Positions 46,301 through 55,870 of a DNA stretch of 64,000 nt are shown piece after piece. Made by a program: the position numbers and the translations under genes. Below the pieces are notes generated by a model. It saw nothing but the letters and a program-made list of their open reading frames with translations, ran no database searches and was not told where the DNA came from. The DNA is from Pomacea canaliculata (lineage: Eukaryota > Mollusca > Gastropoda > Architaenioglossa > Ampullariidae), in the NCBI RefSeq assembly GCF_003073045.1, contig NC_037593.1, positions 363,525-427,524 on the forward strand. The letters run 5' to 3'. Each line of letters starts with the position of its first letter. Position 1 is the first letter of the stretch.

Positions 46301-48425
46301 TGTTGCTTGTGATCTTAATGACAGTCTCTGTTGCTGGTGTCTGTGATGAGTTGATGAGTAACTCAGTGTTAATGGAGCCTGCGTTTGACAAGAGTCTGAA
46401 CTTTCTGATAACAGATACTGAATCTGTTGGCTTTAGATTACCACCTTCTTTTCAGAATAAGTTAATTTCCTCATTTTTTTTTCACTGCCACAACAGGATG
46501 TTTTGCCCTGCTGTACTGTACTTTTGGCACAAAGCAGTGACAGCAGGTGGACATTGCATTGGTGATGTGATGCTCTGAAACCTGCATAATTTTTAACACA
46601 GACAAAGACCATGTGTACTAGGCATTTCTGCTGCTGATCCTGCTGACAGCTTCAAACCCACCCACATAAGGTGGATAGCACAGCCAACAGGTGTTCTATT
46701 GAGGATCCTCAAGGAATATCGTTACATACTTCTAAATGGTGGTCATGGATCAAGTTTTTAAAATTCCAGATAAAAAAAACCTTGTTCTCTATGCGATGGA
46801 AATATGAATTCGCATTTGTACACCCGCACACACCTACAAGACCACTACGACCTTCTCTCTCATTTGCTGCTACGATTACACAATAAACATATATTACTAT
46901 GTCAACAGATGTGAGAAACAGAATGCGTGAGTGCAGGAACCAGTATGTCTGTATCTCTACAACCAGTAAGCTACCTGTCTGCCTCATCAAGAATGACGAT
47001 TTTGTGACGTCCTTTTGGCAAAGTCACTTTCTGCATGGCAAACATCTTGATTTTATTGCGAACAACATCAATACCTCTGAAACAGTACAAGAACAGAATA
47101 AAAAGAACAATAAATATTGTTTATTTATATTTATTAAAAAATTGCAGCATTTCCAGTAACAATGAAAATTACAGAAATATTTTTCATTTGACTCTAGTGT
47201 TGTATACTTGTTGGCTATAATTGCATGTAGTTTTTTAACTTTTGTTGGGTATGTTACATATTACTCACCGATCATTGGAAGCGTTAAGCTCTAGAACTGC
47301 ATCCTTGAAGGACAGTCCTAGTAAGGCACGGGCCAGACAAAGAATGCTTGTAGTCTTTCCTGTTCCAGGTGGTCCCTGCACATATTACAATGTATCAAAT
47401 AAGAATCTGTTGGTGATCATCTTATACACATTAAACATTAAATGTGGTGCAATCTTTTTCCTGATGACTGGATGAAGTGTAGTGCAAGATATGATTTCCC
47501 TGTTCTAGATGAATAGCTCCCACTCCATTCTCAAAATACTTGCCTATTAACATCATAGAAAGAGGTCAACAACCCAGAAATCAGGGCTGTATATGAACAT
47601 ATTTTTGTTCTCAAGATTATGGGAGAAGAACTATGACCACATGTTTTTTTAGGCATATCTGTGGACAAATGTGATGTTACAAGATACACTTTTTCTGTGC
47701 ATGACAGATGCCTTAGGCTGTGCAGATCAAGTTAAGCTGCATTGTGTTTACCTGTTAGTCAGTACCAATAAATAACGATTTTTAAAAACTTAAATATATT
47801 GTCTCAATATTTAGTCCTCAGCAAAGCCCCCTAAGCACAATCTAAAACAGTCAGTAAGTTATTTAATGACTTTCCAAAGAACTTTAGGATTAACTAATTA
47901 TTTTTATATTAATAGATAAATAAGTGAAAAAAGTAGTAAACTAAAAATAATTTACGGGTAGCGTCATACCGCTATGATAACATTGGGTACGTTTCCTTCT
48001 TTAGCAAACACCTCTAGACGACTGACTGTTTCTTCATTTCCAACTATGTCTCTTAACTTAACGGGACGGTACTTCTCAACCCTGAAAAATAAAACCAGAA
48101 TGCAACATTTTTATGAGAATAAACAAGAGAAAAAACTGCAAAGAATTACTGGTGGTCACAACGACTTATTAGTCTAATAACCCTGCTCTACTGTAATGCA
48201 TCCCTCCCTTTATCTTAGATGTAGAAGAAAGATTTTCTCGCTGACATCATACGCCCCAAAACAATGCCTTACAAATAGTTATTATTCAATCCTGTATCAT
48301 TCCTACCACGGAAGTTCAAAGCTGTTGCTCTTTTTTGTACTTTCATTCGACGAAGAAGTAGCGATTTGCTGTTGGGCACTCGTTTCTGTCACAGACTCGA
48401 TTTCCATATCTTCAACTCCCGCCAT
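40381..48425 (-). CDS. rfc2: Replication factor C subunit 2 (RFC2/RFC40)
   Basis: Nine coding exons on the minus strand: 48425-48307, 48081-47970, 47375-47269, 47076-46975, 45679-45579, 42002-41845, 41485-41420, 41008-40814 and 40497-40381, phases consistent, 358 residues (human RFC2 has 354). Motifs: RFC box PWVEKYRP (39-46), Walker A GPPGTGKT (78-85), Walker B ILDEAD (141-146), RFC signature SRC with arginine finger (185-187), sensor region [17 protein letters not shown], and the C-terminal collar helices ([24 protein letters not shown]). RFC2 is an AAA+ subunit of the pentameric RFC complex that loads PCNA at primer-template junctions, and also joins alternative RFCs with RAD17, CTF18 and ATAD5; it acts in the nucleus. 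The start context AAGATGG is good. Intron 5 (42003-45578) is full of transposons, but all splice sites look intact. Confidence 0.97.
42660..43278 (+). pseudogene. Tigger transposase C-terminal fragment split by a MITE
   Basis: The frame runs from 42660 ([12 protein letters not shown] ... [17 protein letters not shown] ... VMQACDRLD) to the hAT MITE insertion, then continues in phase beyond 43191 ([10 protein letters not shown] ... ILESFKLTG) to a stop at 43276-43278. The composition and terminal position fit the tail after the DDE domain of Tigger/Jerky-type transposases; the catalytic domain is absent. A fossil. Confidence 0.75.
42873..43183. mobile_element. hAT MITE, 311 bp, 8-bp TSD
   Basis: Inverted ends CAGTGGTTCTCAAAGT (16 bases identical in both arms) with GACTAGAC duplicated at 42865-42872 and 43184-43191. 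It has no coding capacity. It is inserted within the Tigger transposase relic. Confidence 0.97.
44300..44760. mobile_element. hAT MITE, 461 bp, 8-bp TSD
   Basis: Left end CAGTGATGCCCAACCT; right end, in reverse complement, CACGGATGCCCAACCT; ATCTACAG duplicated at 44292-44299 and 44761-44768. An internal tandem duplication (TTTCGGACAGCCGTGTCGCG, twice) lies near the left end. It splits the LINE RT between its AFDTVDH and HSVLLHRLQ blocks. Confidence 0.95.
44884..45492 (-). mobile_element. LINE RT C-terminal fragment (L2/CR1 group)
   Basis: On the minus strand: [20 protein letters not shown], then (frameshifted) [20 protein letters not shown] and [11 protein letters not shown], the usual C-terminal sequence after the RT domain. 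It ends in an (AAT)n-bordered tail at about 44884. A separate insertion from the neighbouring LINE, in the same intron and orientation. Confidence 0.85.
45693..46974 (-). other. rfc2 intron 4, no gene seen
   Basis: AT-rich intron. It starts with a sequence resembling a hAT-type end (CCAGGGGTAGCCTAAC near 45732), but no matching opposite end was found. No coding exon recognised. Confidence 0.4.
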
Positions 48426-48539
48426 CTTAGTGACTTCCGCCAGCTGTGGCTGTGAGAGTTGTCTTCCCTTTCCTCTAGAGTTGTCTTCCTTACCTAGAGT
48501 TGTCGCCTTCCCTCGCTGGCCATGGACGCCTCAACGACA

Positions 48540-48695
48540 GGGAATAATATAATGGGAATAAAATAATGCAAAATTTGTAAAGCGCATACGCACACCGCTT
48601 AGGAGCATGCGAAACATGAACAGCATACGAGTGACGGGAAAACAAGCGAGCAAACAAACAACACATGAACTGTAAAAGAATAAACAACTGGTACG
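48540..48695 (-). mobile_element. LINE 3' tail fragment upstream of rfc2
   Basis: In reverse complement this reads ATTCTTTTACAGTTCATGTG, then TTGTTTG, GCATGCTCCTAAG and GCGCTTTACA, matching the tail of the LINE at 32230-32800. It ends about 115 bases upstream of the rfc2 start codon and so abuts or overlaps its promoter. Confidence 0.65.
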
Positions 48696-49063
48696 TGCTG
48701 GTAGCAGAGTGAATATTTACAATCGTTGGTTGACTAACTGAGATGTTGTCCAGAGTGTCCTGGATAGATGAGAAGTGATATGTTAACGATCGAGTAATTA
48801 GTGATGTTGCACTCTCAGAAATCAGACGTTTTGTAAAAGTCAAAGACTGAAAGAGAATGGGGCATTGTCAGTCACGTGATGCACACGTTAGCAACGAGGC
48901 GCTGGCCGCCATGTTGCTACCGTCGCCGTGCAGGATTTTCAGCGGCTCGTGCGATCATTGGTTTGTTGCCATGTCTGATTTACTGACTGCAAGTTCTCAC
49001 TGCCACCCGACCTGAGTAAAACACGAAAGGGATCGGCGGCTTAGATCCGTACTCTACCGAACA
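48696..49063. other. Intergenic / rfc2 upstream
   Basis: No gene recognised. The segment near 48890-48950 is CpG-rich (GGCCGCCATGTTGCTACCGT) and might be a promoter, but no exon follows that I can support. Confidence 0.35.
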
Positions 49064-49660
49064 CAAGATCGAGTATGGTAGAGACAATGGCATGGCCAGG
49101 TGTGACAATTATGGTAGAGACAATGGCATGGCCAGGTGTGACAATTATGGTAGAGACAATGGCATGGCCAGGTGTGACAAGGAGTATGGTAGAGACAATG
49201 GCATGGCCAGGTGTGACAATTATGGTAGAGACAATGGGGCCAGGTGTGACATACGAGGAATATGGTAGAGACAATGGCATGGCCAGGTGTGACATACAAG
49301 GAACATATGGTAGAGACAATGGCATGGCCAGGTGTGACAATTATGGTAGAGACAATGGCATGGCCAGGTGTGACAAGGAGTATGGTAGAGACAATGGCAT
49401 GGCCAGGCGTGACAATTATGGTAGAGACAGTGGCATGGCCAGGTGTGACAAGGAGTATGGTAGAGACAATGGCATGGCCAGGTGTGACAATTATGGTAGA
49501 GACAATGGGGCCAGGTGTGACATACGAGGAATATGGTAGAGACAATGGCATAGCCAGGTGTGACATACAAGGAACATGGTAGAGACAATGGGGCCAGGTG
49601 TGACATACGAGGAATATGGTAGAGACAATGGCATGGCCAGGTGTGACATACAAGGAGGTG
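49064..49660. repeat. 36-bp minisatellite, about 17 copies
   Basis: Unit ATGGTAGAGACAATGGCATG followed by GCCAGGTGTGACAATT, period 36, so frames stay open on both strands for up to 199 codons. Variants replace ATTATGG with AAGGAGTATGG or ACATACGAGGAATATGG, and some lack CATGG. The predicted peptides are periodic artefacts. Confidence 0.98.
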
Positions 49661-50471
49661 TACGATTATCTTGCAGGAGTTTGTAGAGCAGTAAAATGCG
49701 ACTAATAATTTCTCCGCACGCAATACAAATAAAATGATGTTCCGTTTGTTTGCAGCTGATCATGGTTAAGATGCCTATAATTAGAAAGCACAGTTGATAG
49801 GAGTATTTGTTTACATTTCGCTAGAATAACACTGGCGGTGGTGTTTTGTCACCACTGCAGGAAATGGCGACCTTTCTACACACTTCATACCTTTTCATAT
49901 TAGCATTTTCCTAGTAATGTATGCTTGTTGTGCTGTGCTTGTGTACGCGCTGTCTTAAGAGACAAATGTTGCAATAGTTGAACATAACTTCACATAAAAG
50001 ACCATTTTCCATGCAATTCCATTCCATGAGGAATTTATGGAAATCCCAATTTAAATAAAATCAGTAATATGGATTAGTAAAGAAGTCTCTTGGTCAGGTA
50101 AACAATGAGCGAGGACAACAGCGAGAAGCGGGTGAGTGTGCATGTGTAGGGGGGTGAGAGTTACTCTGACAAGGAAAGGCCGACAGGAAACAAATTCGAA
50201 ATTATTAATCAAACGGTGATAGGCAAAAGCCAAAACCACAGGCACGAATGCAAATGAATGTACGCTCATCAGATTTTAAACACAAGCTGGACATTGATCG
50301 AGGTTTTAGATGAAAGCGGGACATTGGGCGCCCCCCCCACACTCGGGACATTTTATGAGCAGGCGGGACACGCGGTCAAACATCAGGAGGTCAGGTCACG
50401 TGATGTCTTGGTGAGTTGCTAGCAAACTTGTGAGGCAGCCGCTAGCAGGCTGGCCGTTGGAGCCGCCCACA
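49661..50471. other. Intergenic, no gene seen
   Basis: A GCGGGACATT-type motif recurs three or four times at 50290-50370. Otherwise nothing recognised. Confidence 0.4.
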
Positions 50472-50660
50472 ACCACCACGGACGTGTAGAGGTGGACTGC
50501 TGTCTGTCTGCCGAGACCAAAGATCAGCCGCTAGCAAAGTTCTCTGTTAGACTCGGCGAACCCAAGCAATGAATGTGACTAAACCGGAAGCTGTGTACAC
50601 ACCTGCCTCGTTTTAGTAGTTAACCGATCGTCTGCCAGCGGTCCAGTCATACAAGTTCGT
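50472..50660 (+). mobile_element. SINE-like dispersed repeat (copy 2)
   Basis: Matches 16167-16340 over its length, sharing AATGAATGTGACTAAACCGG, GCCTCGTTTTAGTAGTT and CAGTCATACAAGTTC (with substitutions). Same orientation. No direct repeats flanking this copy were identified, suggesting it is older or truncated. Confidence 0.65.
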
Positions 50661-51235
50661 GCAAAAACTGATGACGTCATGGGAAAACGACCCGTTCAGA
50701 CGTCATCACTCCATGGGCCCCAGGTGCACACGCGTCTTGATTCAACACACAGGGCCGCACTAAGTGCAGGTAAAAACGGCCAGCATAGTTTTTGTTGGAG
50801 GAGGGAAGTGGGTGGAAACAAAGCACAACACTTTGGCGAAAACATGTTTTTGTTGCCAGTGTACACAGGCAGGCTGTGGCTGATGTCGACTTTACCGACC
50901 TCGTATATCAGCGACCACAAAGTGTCCTTGTGACCAGCAGATGAATCTCAGGCTCGTCGCAGGCGTGGAGACTTCAAAGGGCACGATGGGAATAACACAA
51001 AAGAACAAAGCCACCAGCGCATCTGGAGAATGGAATATGTTTGACACCAGGATCGAATATTTGTCTTTCGCCTCTGAGCCCGACACTATGCAAGGTTTTA
51101 GAAACAAAGACAACTACATTTTTCCGACAGACACAAAAAACGGAATTTTCACGAAAAACGCACACAACGCTCGGACCTGGAGGTACAGAGGACGAGACAC
51201 GTTGTTACGCGAGGAAGTGGCTCCCTCAACCTCGC
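50661..51235. other. Intergenic, unrecognised open frame
   Basis: Start of a 498-codon plus frame (50941-52437) whose first roughly 95 residues are non-repetitive and the rest is satellite. No domain, no support for expression. Probably not a gene. Confidence 0.35.
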
Positions 51236-52165
51236 ACTCCCAAACACTCCCAAACACAACCAAACACTCCCAGACACAACCAAACACTCCCAGACACAAC
51301 CAAACACTCCCAAACACACCCAAACACTCCCAAACACACACAAACACTCCCAAACACTCCCAAACACAACCAAAACACACCCAACACTCCCAAACACACC
51401 CAAACACTCCCAAACACACCCAACACAACCAAACACAACCACACACTCCCAAACACACCCAAACACACACAAACACACCCAAACACAACCAAACACACCC
51501 AAACACTCCCCAAAACTCCCAAACACACCCAAACACTCCCAAACACTCCCAAACACAACCAAACACTCCCAAACACACCCAAACATACACAAACACTCCC
51601 AAACACAACCAAACACACCCAAACACTCCCAAACACTCCCAAACACAACCAAACACACCAAAACACACCCAAACATACACAAACACTCCCAAACACAACC
51701 AAACACAACCACACACTCCCAAACACTCCCAAACACACCCAACACAACCACACACTCCCAAACACTCCCAAACACACCCAACACACACACACTCCCAAAC
51801 ACTCCCAAACACACCCAAACACACCACACACTCCCAAACACTCCCCAAACACACCCAAACACACACAAACACTCCCAAACACTCCCAAACACAACCAAAC
51901 ACTCCCAAACACAACAAACACACACAAACACTCCCAAACACAACCACACACTCCCAAACACTCCCAAACACAACCAAACACACACAAACACTCCCAAACA
52001 CTCCCAAACACAACCAAACACTCCCAAACACAACCAAACACACACAAACACTCCCAAACACAACCACACACTCCCAAACACTCCCAAACACACCCAAACA
52101 CACACAAACACTCCCAAACACTCCCAAACACAACCAAACACTCCCAAACACAACCACACACTCCC
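51236..52165. repeat. 930-bp CCAAACAC-type satellite
   Basis: Array of CTCCCAAACACAACCAAACA, CACCCAAACACTCC and CACACAAACACTC units, about 10 bases each. Purine/pyrimidine asymmetry leaves several frames open for over 300 codons on both strands. Those are artefacts. Confidence 0.98.
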
Positions 52166-52602
52166 TGCACAGAAATCGAACGGCCAGATGTCTGTGTGGA
52201 GTTTTACGTGTAACACAAGCATTAGTGTCTCCAGCACCGGCGACTAGGGGATGGCGAGCAGGGGCCACCACCCAAGGCCCCGCGCATGGCGACTGTGGGG
52301 GGAGGTGTACCTCTGGAGGGGGAGAGAATCAAACGTTTGCATGTTGTACAGTCATCTGCCCAGCCTTGGGTCTGTTTGAGTGTTTGAGTGCGCGCACGTT
52401 TGTAGAGCGAGATGAAGAAACAAAAGACCTGACGTAGAGGGAGCGCATGTAGATGTTGAAGATGTTTGACATCCGACATCCGACATCCGACATCCGACAT
52501 CCGTTTAACGGCCGCCATTCCTCTACTTATCTCTTGTGGCTTGGGGAGAGAACCTTCTTCACTTTACCTTTCACTTCCCACCGCCTCTTACCCTGGCCAG
52601 CA
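52166..52602. other. Intergenic, short nonamer repeat
   Basis: ACATCCGACATCCGACATCC nonamers (about 4 copies) at 52468-52502. No gene recognised. Confidence 0.5.
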
Positions 52603-52772
52603 GCAGCTTCCCACAAACAACACCATCGTCGTCTGCTGCAGCTTCCCACAAACAACACCATCGTCTGCTGCAGCTTCCCACAAACAACACCATCGTCGTC
52701 TGCTGCAGCTTCCCACAAACAACACCATCGTCGTCTGCTGCAGCTTCCCACAAACAACACCATCGTCGTCTG
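52603..52772. repeat. 32-35-bp minisatellite, 5 copies
   Basis: Units GCAGCTTCCCACAAACAACA followed by CCATCGTCGTCTGCT; one copy lacks a GTC triplet. Confidence 0.96.
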
Positions 52773-53237
52773 CTGCACGTCTCAATGAACGATTGCCAGC
52801 GCGCGAGTTTGTCTCTGACATCAGGCATCAATTTTATTCCTCCTCCCTTTGAAGAGTACAGAGAAATAGCTGGTGTACACTGTACAGTGTACAGACCGCC
52901 CAACCACCACTTTCTTCACATGTACGGTGCAGAAAAGTAAGTAGAAGACAAGAGCGATGACACTGGAGATGAGGGCGGCACTGATGCTCATAATCTTAGT
53001 ACAGCATCATCACGGCAGTCACATGACCGATGACAACCACCACAAATAATTGTCAGAAACTGGATTCACCTTTCTCAGTGCACGCTTTCTTGTGGAGCGA
53101 AGGAGGCGGTGAAGTAAACGTGCATCCGGGTATTTAAAATAAAATGGAGGAGTTCATCTGTTTCTGTCGGGCTGACAGCAATCACAGTCTGGACTACAGT
53201 GGCACAGCATCACAGCTTGCGTAGAGTACGGAGAACG
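52773..53237. other. Intergenic, no gene seen
   Basis: No recognisable exon or RNA gene. Confidence 0.4.
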
Positions 53238-53372
53238 TGTGTGTGTGTGTGTGAGTGTGAGTGTGTGAGTGTGTGTGTGTGTGTGAGTGTGTGTGAGTGT
53301 GTGTGAGTGTGTGTGTGTGTGTGAATGAGTGTGAGTGAGTGTGAGTGAGTGTGTGTGTGTGAGTGTGTGTGT
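53238..53372. repeat. (GT)n/(GA) microsatellite
   Basis: GTGTGTGTGAGTGTGAGTGT-type run; Thr/His-rich minus-strand frames are artefacts. Confidence 0.97.
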
Positions 53373-54235
53373 GTCTGTGTGCCACACGCCCTCTCCCTCA
53401 TTGTTCTGTTGTCGCAGTCTCTGTCAGTTTTCTCATGCTCTTAGCATCTTTGTCTTCCCTCCTCCTGCTTTACAGCGATGCACACAAATGGAGGTAACCT
53501 CACTGTGTCGGCAGCCGGAAAATGCCACTTCCGTCCCCCAACCTTCATCCGGGGGAGAGAGGAGCCCCCAGGGTGAGAGTCGCTAACCCCGGGGAGAGAG
53601 GAGACCCCAGGGTGAGAGTCCAGCAAGTGTTGGAGTGCAGGCTGGCGACTGTCAACACTGAACTCACACAGCCCCGGGGCAGGGCACAGGTCACGTGACT
53701 GAGGGATGGACACAAGTGAATAAGTATTATAGACAAAATAAGTATTACAGACAGGGTTATGGCACATTGTATACACATCAACAAACTCATAGTCAGTCTG
53801 TGTGTCTGTGTGTCTGTATCTGTGTGTCTGTGCGTCTGTGTGTCCGTGTGTGCGTGTGTGTATCTGACATGTCTGTGGTGTTGTGTGTGCTGTGTGCGAA
53901 TTCTAATTGCACGAAGATGTACAGACAGACATAGGCACATGTACTGTACACACGCCGTTCAACTACAAGACTCCACAGTACACACGCACGCACGCATGTA
54001 CACACGCTCTCGCTTCTTGTCCTGCACGGCTTGGTGCAAACACATGCAATGCAATGTTTGTCTCCCTTGCTGCAGTCTCCGGTGTTTGAAGGATCTCTGT
54101 CTCGCGCCGCGGACTGCACAGTGTGCCCGCTGCACCACTCCCCCCGACACCCACAGCCTCCCTCACCCCCCTACCTTCATCCCCCCTCTACCCTCGCCTG
54201 GAGCCGACCTGCTTTGGTTATCTTCGTGTCTGCAA
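53373..54235. other. Intergenic, no gene seen
   Basis: Holds a two-copy repeat (GGGGAGAGAGGAG ... CCCAGGGTGAGAGTC, about 53550-53625) and a short TGTCTGTGTGTC run (53799-53860). No domain in the short frames. Confidence 0.4.
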
Positions 54236-54548
54236 TGACACATTCACCTGGTCACATCTCATTCAGCAGATCACGCCACATTCACCTGGTCACACAACAG
54301 ATCACACCACATTCACCTGGTCACACAGCAGATCACACCACATTCACCTGGTCACACAACAGATCACACCACATTCACCTGGTCACACAGCAGATCACAC
54401 CACATTCACCTGGTCACACAGCAGATCACGCCACATTCACCTGGTCACACAGCAGATCACACCACATTCACCTGGTCACACAACAGATCACACCACATTC
54501 ACCTGGTCACACAACAGATCACACCACATTCACCCGGTCACACAACAT
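54236..54548. repeat. 31-bp minisatellite, about 10 copies
   Basis: Unit ATTCACCTGGTCACACAACA followed by GATCACACCAC, period 31. Open plus frames of 160-180 codons through it are artefacts. Confidence 0.97.
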
Positions 54549-55870
54549 CCATACATGGAGCAGACCGGAAGTTTAACTAATTCTATCCTACCTTTATTCG
54601 TTGTCCTTAACCTGTCTTCTTAGAAATTATGTAACAAGTCTTTAATAATAAAGTTGTGGAAAGTATAAAGTAGAACACGCAAGTTATTAATGAATAATGA
54701 TTTATTATAATATCATTATAATGATCTACTTATAACAATAGAGATGAAGAAAGAGCAAAACGAATGAAAGAAAGCAAAAAGAGAAATTGAGGAAAGAGAG
54801 GAAGAAGAAAGAAAAGATTTGTTTTTGTTCTTCTCTATAACTACTTTGGTTTTGTTGGTTTCAGTAAAAAGAAATGGCGTATGCTCTTTAAAACATTTTC
54901 TTAAAACTTAAAAAAAAATTGTAAGTGAATAACTCCCTTTCGTTCTCGAGATAGATGCCTCCAAACATCATCACCACAGAAAGGGGGACGTAAGGGTGAG
55001 GTGAGGGGCACACAGGTGGGCATGACCAACATCACAACCTCATCTTACCTGCCCGGTGTTTCCATTGGCTGACTTCTTGACGACGTCACCGTCACCATGC
55101 ACAACCCTCAGGCTTGTGGGTTTTGAGAGGACAATAAATAATCCAGGTGAGGACCATGATGATGTGAATGTTTGCCTTCTGGCGTTCCTCAGAGAGATGC
55201 CAGGGGCTGTGCTATAGGACTGAAGCGAGTAGAGCTCACAGCAGGCGACAGGGCCGAGGATTTGTTGTCGTGCGAGGCTGGAGGGACTCCTCCCAGCTTC
55301 TCTGCAAACTGGAGGACACGGGGCTACTGTGTCTCATGACACACGTGTCACTCAGGGAGAGAGGGCGGTGCCAGGGCGGGAGCGGGCGTCACCGGAATGG
55401 CACCGGGGCACGTGGGGGGAGCAAGGAGCGGGGGTAAGGGAGGGGTGGCTGTGTCCGCCACATATAACAGACAAGAGGAGGGACAGTGCCGTCCACTTGT
55501 AAGCAGACTGTGAGCACAGACAGCAGGCGTGTACCTTGATCGTGCTAACCACTCACCATACTGTCTGCGTCTGTGTCAGCCTCTGTCTTGTTTGTGGCAG
55601 ACGCTGTGTTTGACAGGTGAATAGGCGTTCAGACAGCCGTACTTTACTACCGCACACCTCGGGTGCTCGCCAGGTGGTGACAACACACAAGTACCCGGGA
55701 CAACAAAGTAGAGGGCGAAGCAGCCGACACATCCAATGTATAACAATAAACATTTCTCACAATCTGTGGTCTGCCGTTGTTGAACATTTAAAAGAATCGA
55801 CAGAAGAAATCGCAGCTGTGGGCAGGGCGAGCAACTGTCAGCAACATCTACACACCCTCTACCTCCCAGG
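54549..55870. other. Intergenic / upstream of the chitin-binding gene
   Basis: AT-rich to about 54950, then GC-richer. No exon recognised. It includes the presumed promoter and 5' UTR of the CBM14 gene, whose start codon is at 55871; no TATA box assigned. Confidence 0.4.

Noticed and set aside
49054..49763. Long frames of 199, 167 and 154 codons over the 36-bp array
   Set aside because: Periodic peptides on both strands of a minisatellite.
50941..52437. Open frames of 498, 390, 385, 362 and 314 codons on both strands
   Set aside because: They run through the CCAAACAC satellite. Several frames are open at once and peptides are monotonous (TPKHNQT or VCLGVFGSV types). Open length follows from unit composition.
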